DNA of 64,000 nucleotides from Sipunculus nudus (GCA_026874595.1 CM049316.1:17819839-17883838), one strand, 5' to 3'. Shown: positions 10,255 to 22,572, counted from the first letter of the stretch. A program made the numbers and translations. The notes: generated from the sequence alone by a model not told the origin.

Positions 10255-12679
10255 ACAGTTTACTTGACATTTTCCGTCCTGTGAGAATACCCATTACTGC
10301 CTCAAGGGTTATTATCAGAGAAATTGCTTTCCTTGCGGCTCGATGTCTGTACTTTCCTTGCAACTGAATCAGTGTATGAAATTCAATACTGTGGCTATTG
10401 ATAAAATATCAAAACTTTTTATTTTATCACTTTCTACATTCATAAGAAAACTTGTTTATGAAACATTAATCCAAAGAAGTCACAGAGAGATTTTTGTCGT
10501 AGCTTTGTGCTCAAAGCTTTATTAGAAATTCGCATGATGATGATGATTATTATTATTATTATTATTGTACCATATTTATATTGTACTCTCTTCACCAAAG
10601 AATGTGTAAATGAGCTTGACAATATACATTTTTTTCTATATAAAAGACATAAAGCCTATAAAGTATACAGATAAATACAGATTACACAATAACTAAATAT
10701 TATGCAGTATAAACTGATAAAACATTAAAAACTAGGCTTGTGCGCTTCAAATCTCGAGTGTTAAACAATTTAGTTTATCCAAAAGGCATCACTCTTACTT
10801 TTAACCGGCACTTCGACTACAGACTAACACGGCTATAGGCCAACCATTTATTATATATAAATATATTTATATATATATATTACATAATTATTTATTTAAA
10901 TATATATATATATATTAACTTGTGTACAACTATAAAAATATAGCAGTGTAGGTTCAAAGTGGTGATTAAAATAGGTTTAAAATAGGCTGCTAGGTCATTC
11001 CTCAGTTCGTTTATTTCACAGAAGTTAATTACCCCGCCGGGGAAATTATGAAGCGTCGATAAAACAAATATATTCTGATGTTTTAATAACATGTTAGGAT
11101 TTCTTCATTATTCTTACCTCCTTGCTTATACATCTTAAATCCGGATTGCTTAATATATCATCAAGTTATTTTTTATTCATATCTACCTCCATACTCACTC
11201 TAGATAGACTGTGTCCCTAACAATCAATGGGCATACCCTGTTAAAATACAAGCACAGTTCAACCACGCAAAATGATCAAACTGGGAGGGTAACGTGTTAT
11301 TTTGTGTTCCGTTTAATATAAATGAATCCTAAAAAGATAATATTAATCAAAATTAATAAAAGTCATATTGTGTATAGCAGTAGTCTATAGCTTTACTGAG
11401 CCAATTACAGCGATAAGCGGAATAAACTGTCAACAGTTATGATTGCCACGGGGTTTTACTTTATCTCACTCATTAATAAGCAACAAAAACGGAGGGTTAA
11501 CGCCACTCTAGAATTACTAATATCCGTTTACTTAAATTAATCTTCCACATATTAAACTTGTCGGTTAGGAAAGCTTCATATGGATACAAATAATAACCCT
11601 GTCCTCATAGAATGATTAGATAAAACATTGTATTCCATGAGAGACATAGTTTTGGCAATATCTGTTTTTAGTTCTAGATTGCTTCATTATTTGTTAATTA
11701 ATTTCATCTCGAAATTCTTTTTTGTAAGTCATTTGTTGCCCAAAAATGTGGAATTTATTGTGCCATTCAGCTGCAGAAACACAACTTTCTAGCCCAAACG
11801 GAAATATAAAATACATTTCAAATGTCAAGAAAAAAAAGAGAAAAGAAATGTGAAAACCGTCCTTGGCATGTTGTATTTTTGGTAGCTTGACATTTATGCA
11901 CTAGAATCAGAGTATCTCCTTTGACTCAAGGTTTTATCCCAGATGCGACTTATTTGAATAATCCTTGTTTGCTGGTGTTCAGTAAATGAGTATCCTTTCC
12001 TTATACAATGGTCAATTATATAAATCAACCGATTTGTGATAGTTCCAAGTCGTAAACCTGATATACATCAAAATATATTTTACGTTTAATCAAACTAATT
12101 ATAATTTTTGTCTTCTTTAAAGGCTGGTATTTATCGATTTAACAATCCTATATCAACCCCCGCAAAATTCAGCTAATTATTGATGTTCAGATAATCAGGC
12201 CCTGATTTAATAATAAGCCATCGCCAAACCATTGGCTGATGGTCAAAGTTTACATTCTCCTCAAGGCTAACACTCGCTCTGATATAGATCGCCAACCCCG
12301 GAGCGAGCTCTCATATTAATATTTTTGTCGATATTCAAATTTTCCTATAAAGAAGAATTTTACCCGAAATAATAGCAAGGAGAATGAAAAAAACTATACA
12401 TTGGCGCATCTGATCGATATTGGGAAATCGGCAATAAAGTCTGCGATCTTGGAAATAAGTTCAACGTCAAAAATAAATGTCGAGTTTAAATCCGTGAACT
12501 ATGACTACTATTGTGCCAAATGGCAAGGTTTAATTTTTTTTAATCAGCAATGTTTCAAATCTAGCGCAAATACAGACAAAAGAATGAAAAAGAGAAAAAT
12601 ATTTGTTATCGTTGGATTTTCACTCTTGCTGACCTAAAAAAGTCCACCCACAAAATATTTTGACCTTGTTATTAAGGTA
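10255..12679. other. non-coding, AT-rich
   Basis: No gene is supported. It holds an ATT run (about 10540-10566) and imperfect TA tracts (about 10850-10914). The frame at 12401-12637 starts with TTG and shows no coding signs. Confidence 0.4.
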
Positions 12680-12725
12680 TAAATAAACTCATCAACCCTA
12701 TAAGCCTTCCCTATACGTAAAAGGA
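12680..12725 (+). repeat. dispersed short repeat (AAATAAACTCATC type), copy 1
   Basis: This segment, reading roughly GTATAAATAAACTCATCAAC then TATAAGCCTTCC, matches five other segments near 38985, 41982, 45693, 45873 and 46372. All share the pattern (A)AATA..GAAATAAAC.CATC then CCT.TAAGCCTCCC. It is a diverged member of a family with at least six copies here. Confidence 0.45.
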
Positions 12726-12917
12726 GCCTTAATAACCTTTATTTTATTATTTCTGCACATAAATAGGATAAGGTTTATGGCTTAGAAAATACCCGTTGCG
12801 TGTCAACTGAATGAAGATTAAGGTATATATTTAATAAGAATGATATGTTATTATTGAGCTTTCTCAAATGGATTCAAAGTTTTTATTTGTCGGTGTTCAC
12901 TCCTCACGCAGCGGTTG

Positions 12918-13012
12918 CATTCCATGGTAATCCATTTTATGTCGGCATGAAATGGATTACCATGGAATGTGACAGCTGCATGGGGCGGGTAATCCCTGGA
13001 TTGAAATAATCC
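12918..13012. promoter_or_regulatory. TAATCC cluster on a 23-bp hairpin
   Basis: Arms 12918-12940 and 12947-12969 are inverted copies of 23 bp with one mismatch and a 6-base loop. Each arm holds one TAATCC (12928-12933 plus strand, 12954-12959 minus strand). Two more TAATCC lie at 12990-12995 and 13007-13012, and a CAGCTG E-box at 12972-12977. TAATCC is the core recognised by K50 homeodomains (Otx, Pitx, Goosecoid). Four sites in 85 bp suggest an enhancer, but this is an inference; the palindrome alone could be a mobile-element scar. Confidence 0.35.
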
Positions 13013-14303
13013 TAAAAACAAACCTGTCGTTATGACATTAGAATGAATCTCTTAGTTTCTCTCTAGATATGATCAAGTGTATTAGGCTCTATTATGTTTC
13101 GCCGTAGTCCATCGCCTTGACCATTTGGCTATGTTATACCCCACAGTTACATAACATATCAAGCTTAATCTGACGGCAAGGATTTAGTCAGTACATAAAT
13201 TGTTTGAAAATGAGAAACCTGAAGTACGACTGGATTATTTTATTGTGTATGTATTTACACTATAAGTATTAACATTAAATTACTGAACTCAAAAGGAGAT
13301 TGCGTACAAGATTATCAAAACAATATTTGTTATAAGTATATCTTTGAAATAATATAGTGCATATATATATAACATTAAAATTACCTTGAAATAAAAATAG
13401 GAAAATCAGACTTTTATTAAATACAAAACGTCGATATAGCCTGGCCTTTTATGCAGTTTACTAGAAGTAACACAATTTTTTGGGGGGCCAAAAGTACACA
13501 TTTCACATTATTTAAGACATATGCCATGCAAAATAATTCAATTCAAACAATAATATTAGAAGTAAGACAAGTTTCCTTGATGGAATCCTCCTGTGTTATG
13601 CATTCATCTTTACGTCTGACACTATGACACCTTCTCTGTAAAATTATTTATTTCATTTTTTTCTGTGAAATATGTGTTAAATTATGGATTTTAGTACAGG
13701 TTTTAAGTTGCGTGTTACTAAGTTAGAACGACCTAATTCTACATGAAAGGTTTCGATCGATATTAGCGAGACTTGCAAACTTGATCTTATGATCTTAGCT
13801 TATTTTGATATTTAACAATCACGGTCACGACGTTATTGTGGGCAGAAATGAAGATTTAACAGTCCGTGACCCTTCTCTAAGATAAATAATCTAATCAAGT
13901 TTGCGGTGATAATGAAAACGCTAAGAGTAGAAGAAATTAGGAATTTACCAAACAATTAATAAAAACGCGAAATTATCTTTAGTTAAATACGAAGTACCAG
14001 CAATGCGCTTTGCAGTTGATTTGGTTGTATATAGAACATGTTTAAAGGAAAATGGCTATGTAAATATTAATTCTAAAAATAACTTATTTATCATACAGCG
14101 TGTTTATCATAACCTTTCAACAAATGAACTTTAACACAATACGCTGAACAAATGAAGAACTTATTTTCTCAAAACTCTGAAGAAAAACAACGCTGTAAAT
14201 TCACAACAGTCTATTTCAATCTGGTGAATGTGGTTAGATTTCCAAGTTTATACCGCTCTGGCCTAGTCTGTAGGCCATAGAGCAATTTACAACGGAGGGT
14301 AAC

Positions 14304-14368
<65 letters not shown>

Positions 14369-15266
14369 CCCTTTCCTTAGCGAGTTGTGCTATGTGAAGT
14401 TATCGTGATTTTAACATTTTTCTTTCATTAAGAATCATTTAAATAATATGGAGTACTTCTTAATGGCTGAACATTTGCTATTCTTGCCTTCATCTAGGAC
14501 ATTTATTCAATGTTGAACCAAGTGAGTGATATGCAGTTGGTGTCCTAACGGAGACAGTCAAGGAGCCCTCAGATAAAACAGGAGCTTCACGTAACATAAA
14601 AATGACGCTTTTGAACTGATATTATACACTACTTTGGGACTATTCTTTTATGAGAATCATACTGAGGCTCAGTTATCCCTATCATTTCATGAATTCTTTA
14701 TAATATTCTGTAGAACTGTAAAAGTTTTTGGCTAAAGGGCTCAAAATTACTTTATTTAAAAAAACCTCATTATTTGCCATTAATAAATGTGGACATAAAA
14801 AAATCAGGGGCTGGCACTGCAAACCGATTATAGATGAAAAACAACTTATTGTTCATAAAAACAAAGTAATAAAACTAAGACTTTCCTGATAATGTGATAT
14901 AAAAACATAATGAAAGAATTATTATCAAATCACCATTTAAGACAAAAAAAAGAGGGATTGTTACTTTATTACTGGCGATAAACAGAACACAACAGAGCAT
15001 CTATCCACACTTCATTACTGAAGATCACACCAATTATGTAAGCCATTGTTCATTAAGAACACCATACAGTATAGTAACATCACATTCCGTCCACTGGATT
15101 ACATTTTATGAGGTCCTGCAAAAAAGAAGATATAATTCTTTAAATTCACTCCGATGGTAGAATGCCTGGCGTTTTTTTTTTTTTTTTTTTTGCAGACGGA
15201 AGGAGCTGTCACATGCTTTTATCATACATGAATAGGTACTCCGCATCTCATCAATCAAATCGGAAG

Positions 15267-15268
<2 letters not shown>
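13013..15268. other. non-coding, AT-rich
   Basis: Apart from the (TA)n at 14309-14366 and a poly(T) run near 15173-15191, nothing is recognised in this stretch. Confidence 0.4.
14309..14366. repeat. (TA)n microsatellite
   Basis: About 58 bp of uninterrupted TA. Confidence 0.95.

Positions 15269-15312
<44 letters not shown>
15269..15312. repeat. (TA)n flanking the hAT-like element, left
   Basis: TA run directly abutting the left end of the element at 15313. The matching run on the right is 16431-16454. Confidence 0.9.
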
Positions 15313-15316
<4 letters not shown>

Positions 15317-16430
15317 CATGGGGTATTCGTATTCAGTATTCGTATTCATTGTATTCGAATACAGGTATTTTCAGTATTCGTTGGAGGTAGCTAGGCTAGC
15401 ATGCTACTAGCCCAAGTACACTCCAAGTTCAAAGTACTGAAAGCTAGATAATTACCTCTGCGTGGTCTAGGTAACAGCCCAGACAGGAATGACAGCTCAT
15501 TACCTTACTTGACCAAACCTGATGTCCATTCCAGTATCTTGGTAAACCTGTAATTCACATAACTGTGAATTGTGTACCTAGATACAGGTACAAGTTAATG
15601 GCCCCAACCCTGTTAAAATGTACATACTAGCCAACTTTAGACACGATGCATGTAGGCAACCCCCTGAATCTATCCTTTGTTGGTTGTTGTACACTTGTGC
15701 TGATAGTATAACGCTGTAATGAACTTAAGAGGCTGGAGGTTGACCAGCTTGCAAGCCAGGTAGCTAGCTACAAAGGCAGCAAGGATGAATGCTTTGTAAT
15801 TACCCCTGCCTAAGATGGCTAACTGCCCTGTCAGGGGTGACACCTTTGTACATGCAATTGACCCAAGCCTGGTGTCCATTTCCAGTACCAGTATCAAATT
15901 TGTACCTGGAGTACCTTATACCAGGTACAGGAACTTTAGTTCCAGGTAGAGGTACAAGGTACTTCCTACTCATGACAGCCAGGTACAGGTACAGGTACTC
16001 TGAATTGTGTACCTAGGTAAGTGTACAGGTACAGGTACAAGTACCTGGCCCCAACCCTGAAAGGAACATTCATTTATATATTTGTGTGACAAACTACCAT
16101 TATATATAATACTCCGTCATTATGCGGTTTAGAAATTATTGCATACACAGCGGATTACATGAATATTATTAATTTTGGACAAAAATACATTTTGCAAGCG
16201 TGAATATATGATGATTGCAGTTAATAATATTAAACAAAAATGATACTTGAATGTTATTTTTGTTTCAGTAAATTGTATTCATATTGATATTCATGAATAC
16301 ATTTGTATTTGTATTTGTATTCGTATTCGTTTCTGTTTTGGAGTATTTGTATTCGTATTCGTATTCGTGTACCCATGCTGTATTCGTATTCGTATTCGAA
16401 TACATTTCTCCTGTATTCAACCCATGTCTG
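15313..16430. mobile_element. 1.1-kb hAT-like non-autonomous element with GTATTC subterminal arrays
   Basis: The left end reads CAGACATGGGGTATTCG. The right end, on the opposite strand, reads CAGACATGGGTTGAATAC. Just inside both ends lie arrays of GTATTC/GAATAC (about 15320-15385 and 16258-16405). The element sits in TA repeats, so an 8-bp TATATATA target duplication, as made by hAT transposases, is possible but cannot be proved. The interior carries two related blocks rich in GGTACAGGTAC. Open frames across the arrays are repeat artefacts. No transposase is present. Confidence 0.65.
15465..16059. repeat. two diverged blocks ending GGCCCCAACCCTG
   Basis: Block 1 (about 15465-15612) and block 2 (about 15800-16059) share a series of landmarks: CCTG.TGTCCATT, then GTGAATTGTGTACCTAG, then ACAGGTACAAG, and a common end GGCCCCAACCCTG. 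Block 2 has extra GGTACA units. Read on the minus strand the end is CAGGGTTGGGGCC, the typical look of a hAT terminus, so these may be ends of another element nested or duplicated within the larger one. Confidence 0.5.
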
Positions 16431-16454
16431 ATATATATATATATATATATATAT

Positions 16455-16870
16455 TGTCAAGATGACCACTTTATTTTTTTAACTCTACCAAAAAACAGTA
16501 ACTGCAGAAATCATACTACGCGACAGGGCGGTAGCACAAGATTACCCTGACATTACCCGTGTTCGATGTACCGCACTTGTAGGTCCTTAATTTATGATAA
16601 TAAAAGGGGGTCATCAAACATAACAAACTTACACTCATTTGTAAATGCTACACGGTTGCTAGAACAGCCTTCCCAAAAATATTGTTTTCCAGCAAATAAT
16701 CAAAATTATGTATTTCAATAATTCACAACATCGGTATTTGCGGAAAAAGCGATAGAGGAACCACAAAGAAAGCAGAACATTGGGACTTGGGCAAATTAAG
16801 CGTTATGTGAATTTGGTGGCCTGATGAAGAAAAAACTTGCTAACGTTATCAAAATGGCATAAACTGCAGG
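16455..16870. other. nothing recognised
   Basis: No gene or repeat is supported between the hAT-like element and the small ORF at 16877. Confidence 0.4.
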
Positions 16871-16876
16871 TATAAA

Positions 16877-17002
16877 ATGGCATTCAGTCGAAGCTTTGTA
16901 GTTTCATTGATTGGGTTCTGCTCTCCATTGTCATGGCTGGTCCGTGCTGCTAAGGTCGGCGGTGGAGGTGCATGCTGCTTCTGCCTCTGTGGGTGTTGGT
17001 GA
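16877..17002 (+). CDS. candidate small ORF, 41 aa, Cys-rich C-terminus
   Basis: The ATG at 16877 overlaps a TATAAAATGG string. It opens a 41-codon frame: a hydrophobic segment (FVVSLIGF at 7-14), a Gly run (GGGG), then the Cys-dense end ACCFCLCGCW and TGA. The region is clearly GC-richer than its flanks. The layout resembles a very small secreted or Cys-rich peptide, but no family is recognised. An overlapping 87-codon frame without an ATG (16911-17174) is equally open, so coding in either frame is unproven. Confidence 0.15.
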   Translation: MAFSRSFVVSLIGFCSPLSWLVRAAKVGGGGACCFCLCGCW

Positions 17003-18576
17003 CGTAGCTTCCTGCGGTCACCAGAATGGAAAAACGTCTGCCATATACGGCCCCTGGCTTGGCCTGTGTGGCATCGTGACTATCGGCTCCATTAATTTAA
17101 GATTAATCAAATTTACACCTAAGAAGCGCCTGCATGGCGTTAACGTCCCAGACCCCAGTTGTAGCTTTCTTTAGTTTTCCAGAGTTGCTTAGTCTGGTCA
17201 GAGTCCTTACTGACTGACTGTGAATTTAGTGAATGGCCGGGTGGCAGCTGAGTCTCAATGTATCTCTCGTGCATGAATAATACAAGAAAAATATTATCAA
17301 TATTGACATATTTATGTTTTATTTTATGCAGCTCCAGTCATTTGCGAGTTTTACCTTTTTCATTACCATGGCAACCACTTTTTGATGCCATGAACTTCTA
17401 AATATTGAAAGTTACACATTCACATGTTTGTTTGGTTTATACCCCGTTCGGTCAGAGTAGGCAATGTCACACCTTCAGCTGTTGGCAGCGGTGTTTGATG
17501 CTCTAATTTCAAAGGAAACATTCAGTGAGATCTGAAGGTTAGGATAAGTCTATTTGTAAAATATTTATACGCTACATGTCATATTTGTCTTTGTTGTAAC
17601 TGAAAATATGCCACAATAATTTGACAACTGTATACCAAAATAATATATGGTCGAGCAGGTTATATACGGTTCTTTATTACCATGTCCACCTAACATTTTA
17701 CAAACAGCCTCAGCGAACACTTTTAAAATCAAAACATAGACCATTTTATCTCCATTTTTATCAATGATTAAATATTAGTATAGCAAATTACCCTAATCAT
17801 TAATATATCATAATACATCAATGAGTTACTTTGAATAATTTTGAATAATTTTTTATGAACGTTTTGTTCCTTCCTACGTTAAATGGCATTTTAAGTGTGA
17901 AGCAGAATTCCAAGTCGTGGATCCTTTCTCGGTGTTCAAAATTTTAAATTCTGTTGAACGGATACATGTGCGAAAGTGGGACAAGCATGATCCGGCAATG
18001 CGTTAATAGGTAGTCTAAATGTTAAACAGCCTGACATAGTTTTGCATAAAATGAGATACATCACATTTTAATTACGTGTGTATTATTCATAAGTTACCAG
18101 TAGGTACATTGTCGTTTTGTAAAATGTAAACATCTAAGTCACTTTATTCTAGCAATGAATATTTGATGGTTACCTTTCAAAACGTTTAACTTTCATTGTA
18201 AACATTCCAAAAGTTGTCGGGCATTCCCCAGGTAAATTTAACTTAAAAGAAGAAGCAAACTTTTAGGAAAACATGGAATACTATGATAGGAAACAGAAAC
18301 CACATAATTTTATAACAGCACCGGGTAGAGACCATTCGAAACAGAACAACCTGTATATAAAATCACATCTGGAAGTCGGAAGCACCACCATTCACCGGAT
18401 GTGCCTCTGCCCTACTTCCGGACATGCGCACTGAGGCATGAAAGGATCCACGCACGAAGCCACCGAGCCGCGGCGGGTTGCTCAGGTTTCTTCACGATTT
18501 TCTTGAATTCAGGACTGCCTTGGGTTTCTATGGTTTCTATTATAAATAACAACAGTGACCGTAGTAATCCGAGACG
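17003..18576. other. no gene recognised
   Basis: The sequence up to about 17170 is GC-richer; beyond it the stretch is AT-rich. A TATATAAAA string at about 18354 is followed by a GC-richer 120 bp with an open frame (18401-18640) that is not convincing. Confidence 0.35.
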
Positions 18577-18625
18577 GTCTTGGTTTCAGCTCTGCTTCAC
18601 CAGATCACCACGGCATCACAGACTT
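18577..18625 (+). repeat. short sequence related to 19422-19470
   Basis: About 45 bp (TTTCAGCTCTGCTTCACC then AGATCACCACGG) recurs at 19422-19470 with roughly three quarters identity. Both are preceded, some 40 bp upstream, by a TATAAA-type string. Both read in the same frame as FQLCFTRS. This may be an old local duplication of a transcribed or coding fragment. Confidence 0.35.
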
Positions 18626-18797
18626 CACAATATTTTGTAAAATTATGGCAATCAAAGGTTGGTTACTCGGGCGCTATGATTCCTGACAATCAATTAAATA
18701 GACCTTGAAAAGATATTTACCGATTCTTAGCTCCAGCAGCTCGAACATTTCTTTCCAGAAAATAATTTGATAATATTTCGAAAGCTTTACCTATTTA

Positions 18798-18998
18798 CCA
18801 AACCAGGGGCCTAAACAACCGAGGGGAAAACGCTCGGCTCTCTCCCCAGGCAGCCAGGGTTCGATCCCAGGCGTAGCCTATGAGAATGGGTTGCAGTGGC
18901 CTGGTGGTTTTCTCCGGCTTATTCGGTTTACTCCACTTTTAAACACTACCGAACGCCACAGCCTGAGCCATGAAGTGTGCCTCGATTAGAAAAAAAAA
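18798..18998 (+). mobile_element. tRNA-derived SINE, copy 1
   Basis: A perfect RNA polymerase III box B, GGTTCGATCCC, lies at 18858-18868 after a degraded tRNA-like head. The body continues with ATGAGAATGGGTTGCAG, a pyrimidine-rich part and GAGCCATGAAGTGTG, and ends in an A-rich tail near 18990. The body matches the minus-strand copy at 28690-28835. The box A region is eroded. Confidence 0.7.
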
Positions 18999-19470
18999 TG
19001 TTCCCATGCGAATTTCTGAAAAAAAAAATTCCTGAAAAGCCAACTTTTTTTGCCTAAAATATAACATCAACTACATTTACGAAGAAAAATGAGAAATTCC
19101 TTCTGACGAACACTTCTTTAACATGACCAGTCGCTATTTTTTTTTTTTGGTCTTTAATAGGGGCGGATACAAAATCGCAACAATCTGGCACAGGTATACG
19201 TGTGTGACGGGAGAACTTTTACTCTATACATCGCTCTTGTATGCAGACGTATAGGGAAGAAGATCCGATGCTGCTTTTAGTTATTAAGCGTGTACTAGTA
19301 TTTATTATATTTGCGATATTATTAAAGTCGAAAACGAGGAGACACGCCCCCTGTGCCCCCTCTAAATTCGCCTTGTATAAAAACAATTAACATGGCTATC
19401 AGTCGGTTCCAATCATTCTTTCAGCTTTGCTTTACCAGATCAGCACGGTTCAAAAGACCTCACCGTTAGA

Positions 19471-21433
19471 TCTTGTTAATTAAATATCTTGACATCATCT
19501 GGTTTTGACGAAGAGAAACATGGCAATTGGAAAAACTTAGCAAGGTGAATACCAGTTAAACACAGCCAGTCCGATTTATCAAAACACTATTTCGGTCATT
19601 CTGGCCATAATAATTTGTCAAGTATATTTGTTAACACGATCGAACTGCGAACAATACCAACCCGCCTAAACGACCATTTTATCGGAATTCATTTTTATTT
19701 TGCATGCTTGTATACATGATTAGGTACACTTTGCTTAAGATTTCGTTTAAATACTGCTACATTTGTCTGTAACCTAATGGATGTTCGAAGAAGAATGGTT
19801 TCCATTCGAGCGCATACCTCCACCATTGCGATACGATTCCACCGGATCCCACATTTCATCCATATCTGCGCAAAAATTTAATTGGATCCTATGGCCCACC
19901 CTTCCATGAAATTTCAATGAAATAATCCTAATGGTTTTTCTATTCTCCTTCTGACGACAAAAAAAAACAACAAGCAAACAAACGCGGGTGAAAAAAGTAA
20001 CCTCTTTGGTGAAAGTATTCAGGATTTTAAACTACAGGATCATGCGCATCAACTACTATCCACCCTGACTGTATGTATTAGATGAGAATCTTCTGACTTC
20101 TTTCGTGATGTCAAACTACAGCACAAAAGAGCAAACCTAACTAAATAAAATAAGGAAAACTTAGAAGAACGTACCAGTGTCGTCAATAATTCCCTATTCA
20201 GCACTGATACTTTTGTCTATTTTCGTTCCCAACATGAGAATGCTAGTAATAAGCTTATATATCCGATTTGCCAGATACGAAATAACTGCCAATTTAGGAT
20301 ATTAGATTTTGTACTTGGCAGCTAATCTTGCTGGAGTATTATCCGTAGCTCGCCTCCGCTCCAGGGGGAATAGCTAATTTCATAACGCGTTCGGAAAAAA
20401 ACATTTGGCGGAATTAGCAATAAAGCTACCATTTATACATCAGTTGTCACGTAGATATTAGTTAACCACTGGACAAAATCCGATACCTCATCAGATGCCA
20501 GTAAAAAAGTCATGATAAAATAATATCATACATGGGTTTGTTAGGTTTTTCCTTTAACCCTCGTTGTTATGCGTTTTGGAAGGTAATCCGAAAGTGCAAC
20601 ATAGTAAAATCTTCAGATACATAAAAATCTTAAGGAAACCTTTTTAAATATACAGTTTTGCAATTGCTTTCAAATCTAGCCCTTAACACCCAAAAGAATC
20701 GAGTATCATTACTTTTAACGAAAATCGTTAAAATATGAGGACCCAAACTTGATATAACTGTTGACTCTACAAATGGTGCGCAGGGTTAATAAATAAGTTG
20801 TGTAGGATCATTAACATTCACCAAAAATTACACAAAAAGCACTATAGAGTTAAGTAAAGGTAATCGTGGATTGCGTATAACTTTTTACTCAAACATGAAG
20901 TGCTTAAGCTATTCTTTATTAATCCACGTAAAATTTTAAAATTTCTTCAGAATGGAATAATATTTTTGGTATCAACTGTAAATTGTCATTTAACAGCTTT
21001 TAACATTTAAATTTCACATTACACATTTTATGACTTGAGGATTTCTAAGGGGGGGGGGGGTGTATAGCCCTGGAAATAGAAAATAGGAATAGTGTCCCTA
21101 CGACATAAATTGTTAAGAAATAGGTAGCTTTTACAATTGCTCTATTGGCAAACAACCCTACTATCAAACCTTGACTGATTTATCCAAACCATTTCAAACC
21201 ACTATCTTTCGTGCAGACTAAACCATGGGTGTTGCAAGTCTCAAATCTGAACTAAGGACGTACCGCTAACATATAAAATTAAAGAGTTGTCATGAATGGG
21301 CTATTGATGTCAAACAAAGAAGATACACTGGCGTCGTTAAATCTGCGTTTTCCGACAAAAAGGAGAATTCGTATACTAGCTCTTTCAGCCAAATCTTTGT
21401 ATCTTGTCTTTTAATATTATATAATTGCATTAA
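19471..21433. other. no gene recognised
   Basis: AT-rich sequence. A minus-strand frame at 19774-19977 is short and without motif. A poly(G) run of about 11 lies near 21050. Confidence 0.4.
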
Positions 21434-21731
21434 CCGTCTTCTGTAGCTCAGGGGTAGAGCAGAGGACACAAAGCTGGGAGATCGTGAGTTCGAATCTCAG
21501 CCGAGGCGGTGAGATTTTTCACGGTTGGCCCCCACCCAGGGTTAGTGTTCTGCATGCAGGCTTACGTGTACCACTCACAAACGAGTGCGCCTTTCAGGGG
21601 TTGCTCCGGGTGGTATTACCCGGCGATGGGGAAGATAACTCACCCAAGGCCCGTAGGTGCAGTAGTCACCAGGCCTGGTTAACGCGAAGATATAACATGA
21701 GAGGAAGCGTGTGTTACTGCCCTGTCACGTA
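21434..21731 (+). mobile_element. tRNA-derived SINE of a second family
   Basis: The head is tRNA-like. Possible acceptor-stem halves CCGTCTT (21434-21440) and GAGGCGG (21503-21509) can pair. The D-arm reads GCTC..GAGC, box A is TAGCTCAGGGG (21444-21454) and box B is GAGTTCGAATCTC (21486-21498). The extra bases between acceptor and D-arm and the imperfect T-stem show it is not a working tRNA gene. A GC-rich body of about 220 bp follows (GGTTGGCCCCCACCC, CACCAGGCCTGG), ending near CCTGTCACGTAG. The body differs from the SINE at 18798. Confidence 0.75.
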
Positions 21732-22201
21732 GTCCAAAATCAGAATGGATAATTTATGTCGATATATCGATCAAGTGATGATTGTAATTCGTATGTCATA
21801 TAATCTGTTTGTAAGCAGGTGAAAGAGAATCACGTGCAATATAGAGAAAGTTTTGGGATAAATAGAAGATTCAAGATCAAGGGGGCCAATATAATACACT
21901 ACAGGAAGGCCATCAGGAGTAAGATGTGAGGTTAAACGCCTTAAATTGGATGGTAAGTGAAGGAAGATCCCCCTCATAGAGTAGTTTTTTTTTTTTTTTG
22001 TATATTTTCTGCAGCAATATTAAAATCAGGGATAGATTTAAAAGCATTGTAATGCAACTCATATTCATAAAGCTATTACCCCAAATTTTACCTCGAAAAG
22101 GGATGGAAATTCGCCCCTATAAATAGTTTTAATACAATAGACCTCCAATAGTCGGACCAGTACAGATGACATCTATCTGTTCAGATAAATGATATATTCA
22201 C

Positions 22202-22202
<1 letters not shown>

Positions 22203-22254
<52 letters not shown>

Positions 22255-22262
22255 TTATTGTT
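22203..22262. repeat. (ATT)n microsatellite
   Basis: About 60 bp of ATT units with one interruption. Confidence 0.95.
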
Positions 22263-22498
22263 ATTAAAACATATTTTTACAGGGTAGCCCGTTCAGACAA
22301 GATTGTCATACCTGCCACAGGGCTTTGTTGGGCTATACAGTTTATACAATGTATAAAACATGTAAAATGCAATCAGAATAAATAAAAGTGACTAAATATA
22401 AAATTATGCAATGAGATTGGATATTAAAAATAAAAATTTATTACTACAAAATTTAGCGTAATATACAGCAAGATGTGATATTAAACATGAATATAAAA

Positions 22499-22572
22499 CT
22501 ATAACATGCAACCTAATGTACAAGGCAATCATGAGTGCATGATTGCCTTGTACAAAAGGTTGCATGTTATAG
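22499..22572. repeat. 34-bp near-perfect hairpin with 6-base loop
   Basis: Arms 22499-22532 and 22539-22572 are complementary except for about two positions; the central part around GTACAAGGCAATCAT is perfect. The loop is GAGTGC. No array or protein frame is involved. It may be a minimal palindromic element, a recent inverted duplication, or the source of a hairpin RNA. Confidence 0.7.

Noticed and set aside
16871-16877. TATA box of a promoter (also at 18354 and 19376)
   Set aside because: TATAAA strings are expected often in DNA this AT-rich; no start site or gene confirms them.
16911-17174. 87-codon frame overlapping the small Cys-rich ORF
   Set aside because: No ATG, no splice sites found, and composition follows the local GC island.
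21434-21509. Functional tRNA gene
   Set aside because: Extra bases between acceptor and D-arm, imperfect T-stem and a continuing GC-rich body point to a SINE.
22499-22572. microRNA precursor
   Set aside because: Pairing is too complete and the loop too short for a typical pre-miRNA; kept only as a hairpin.
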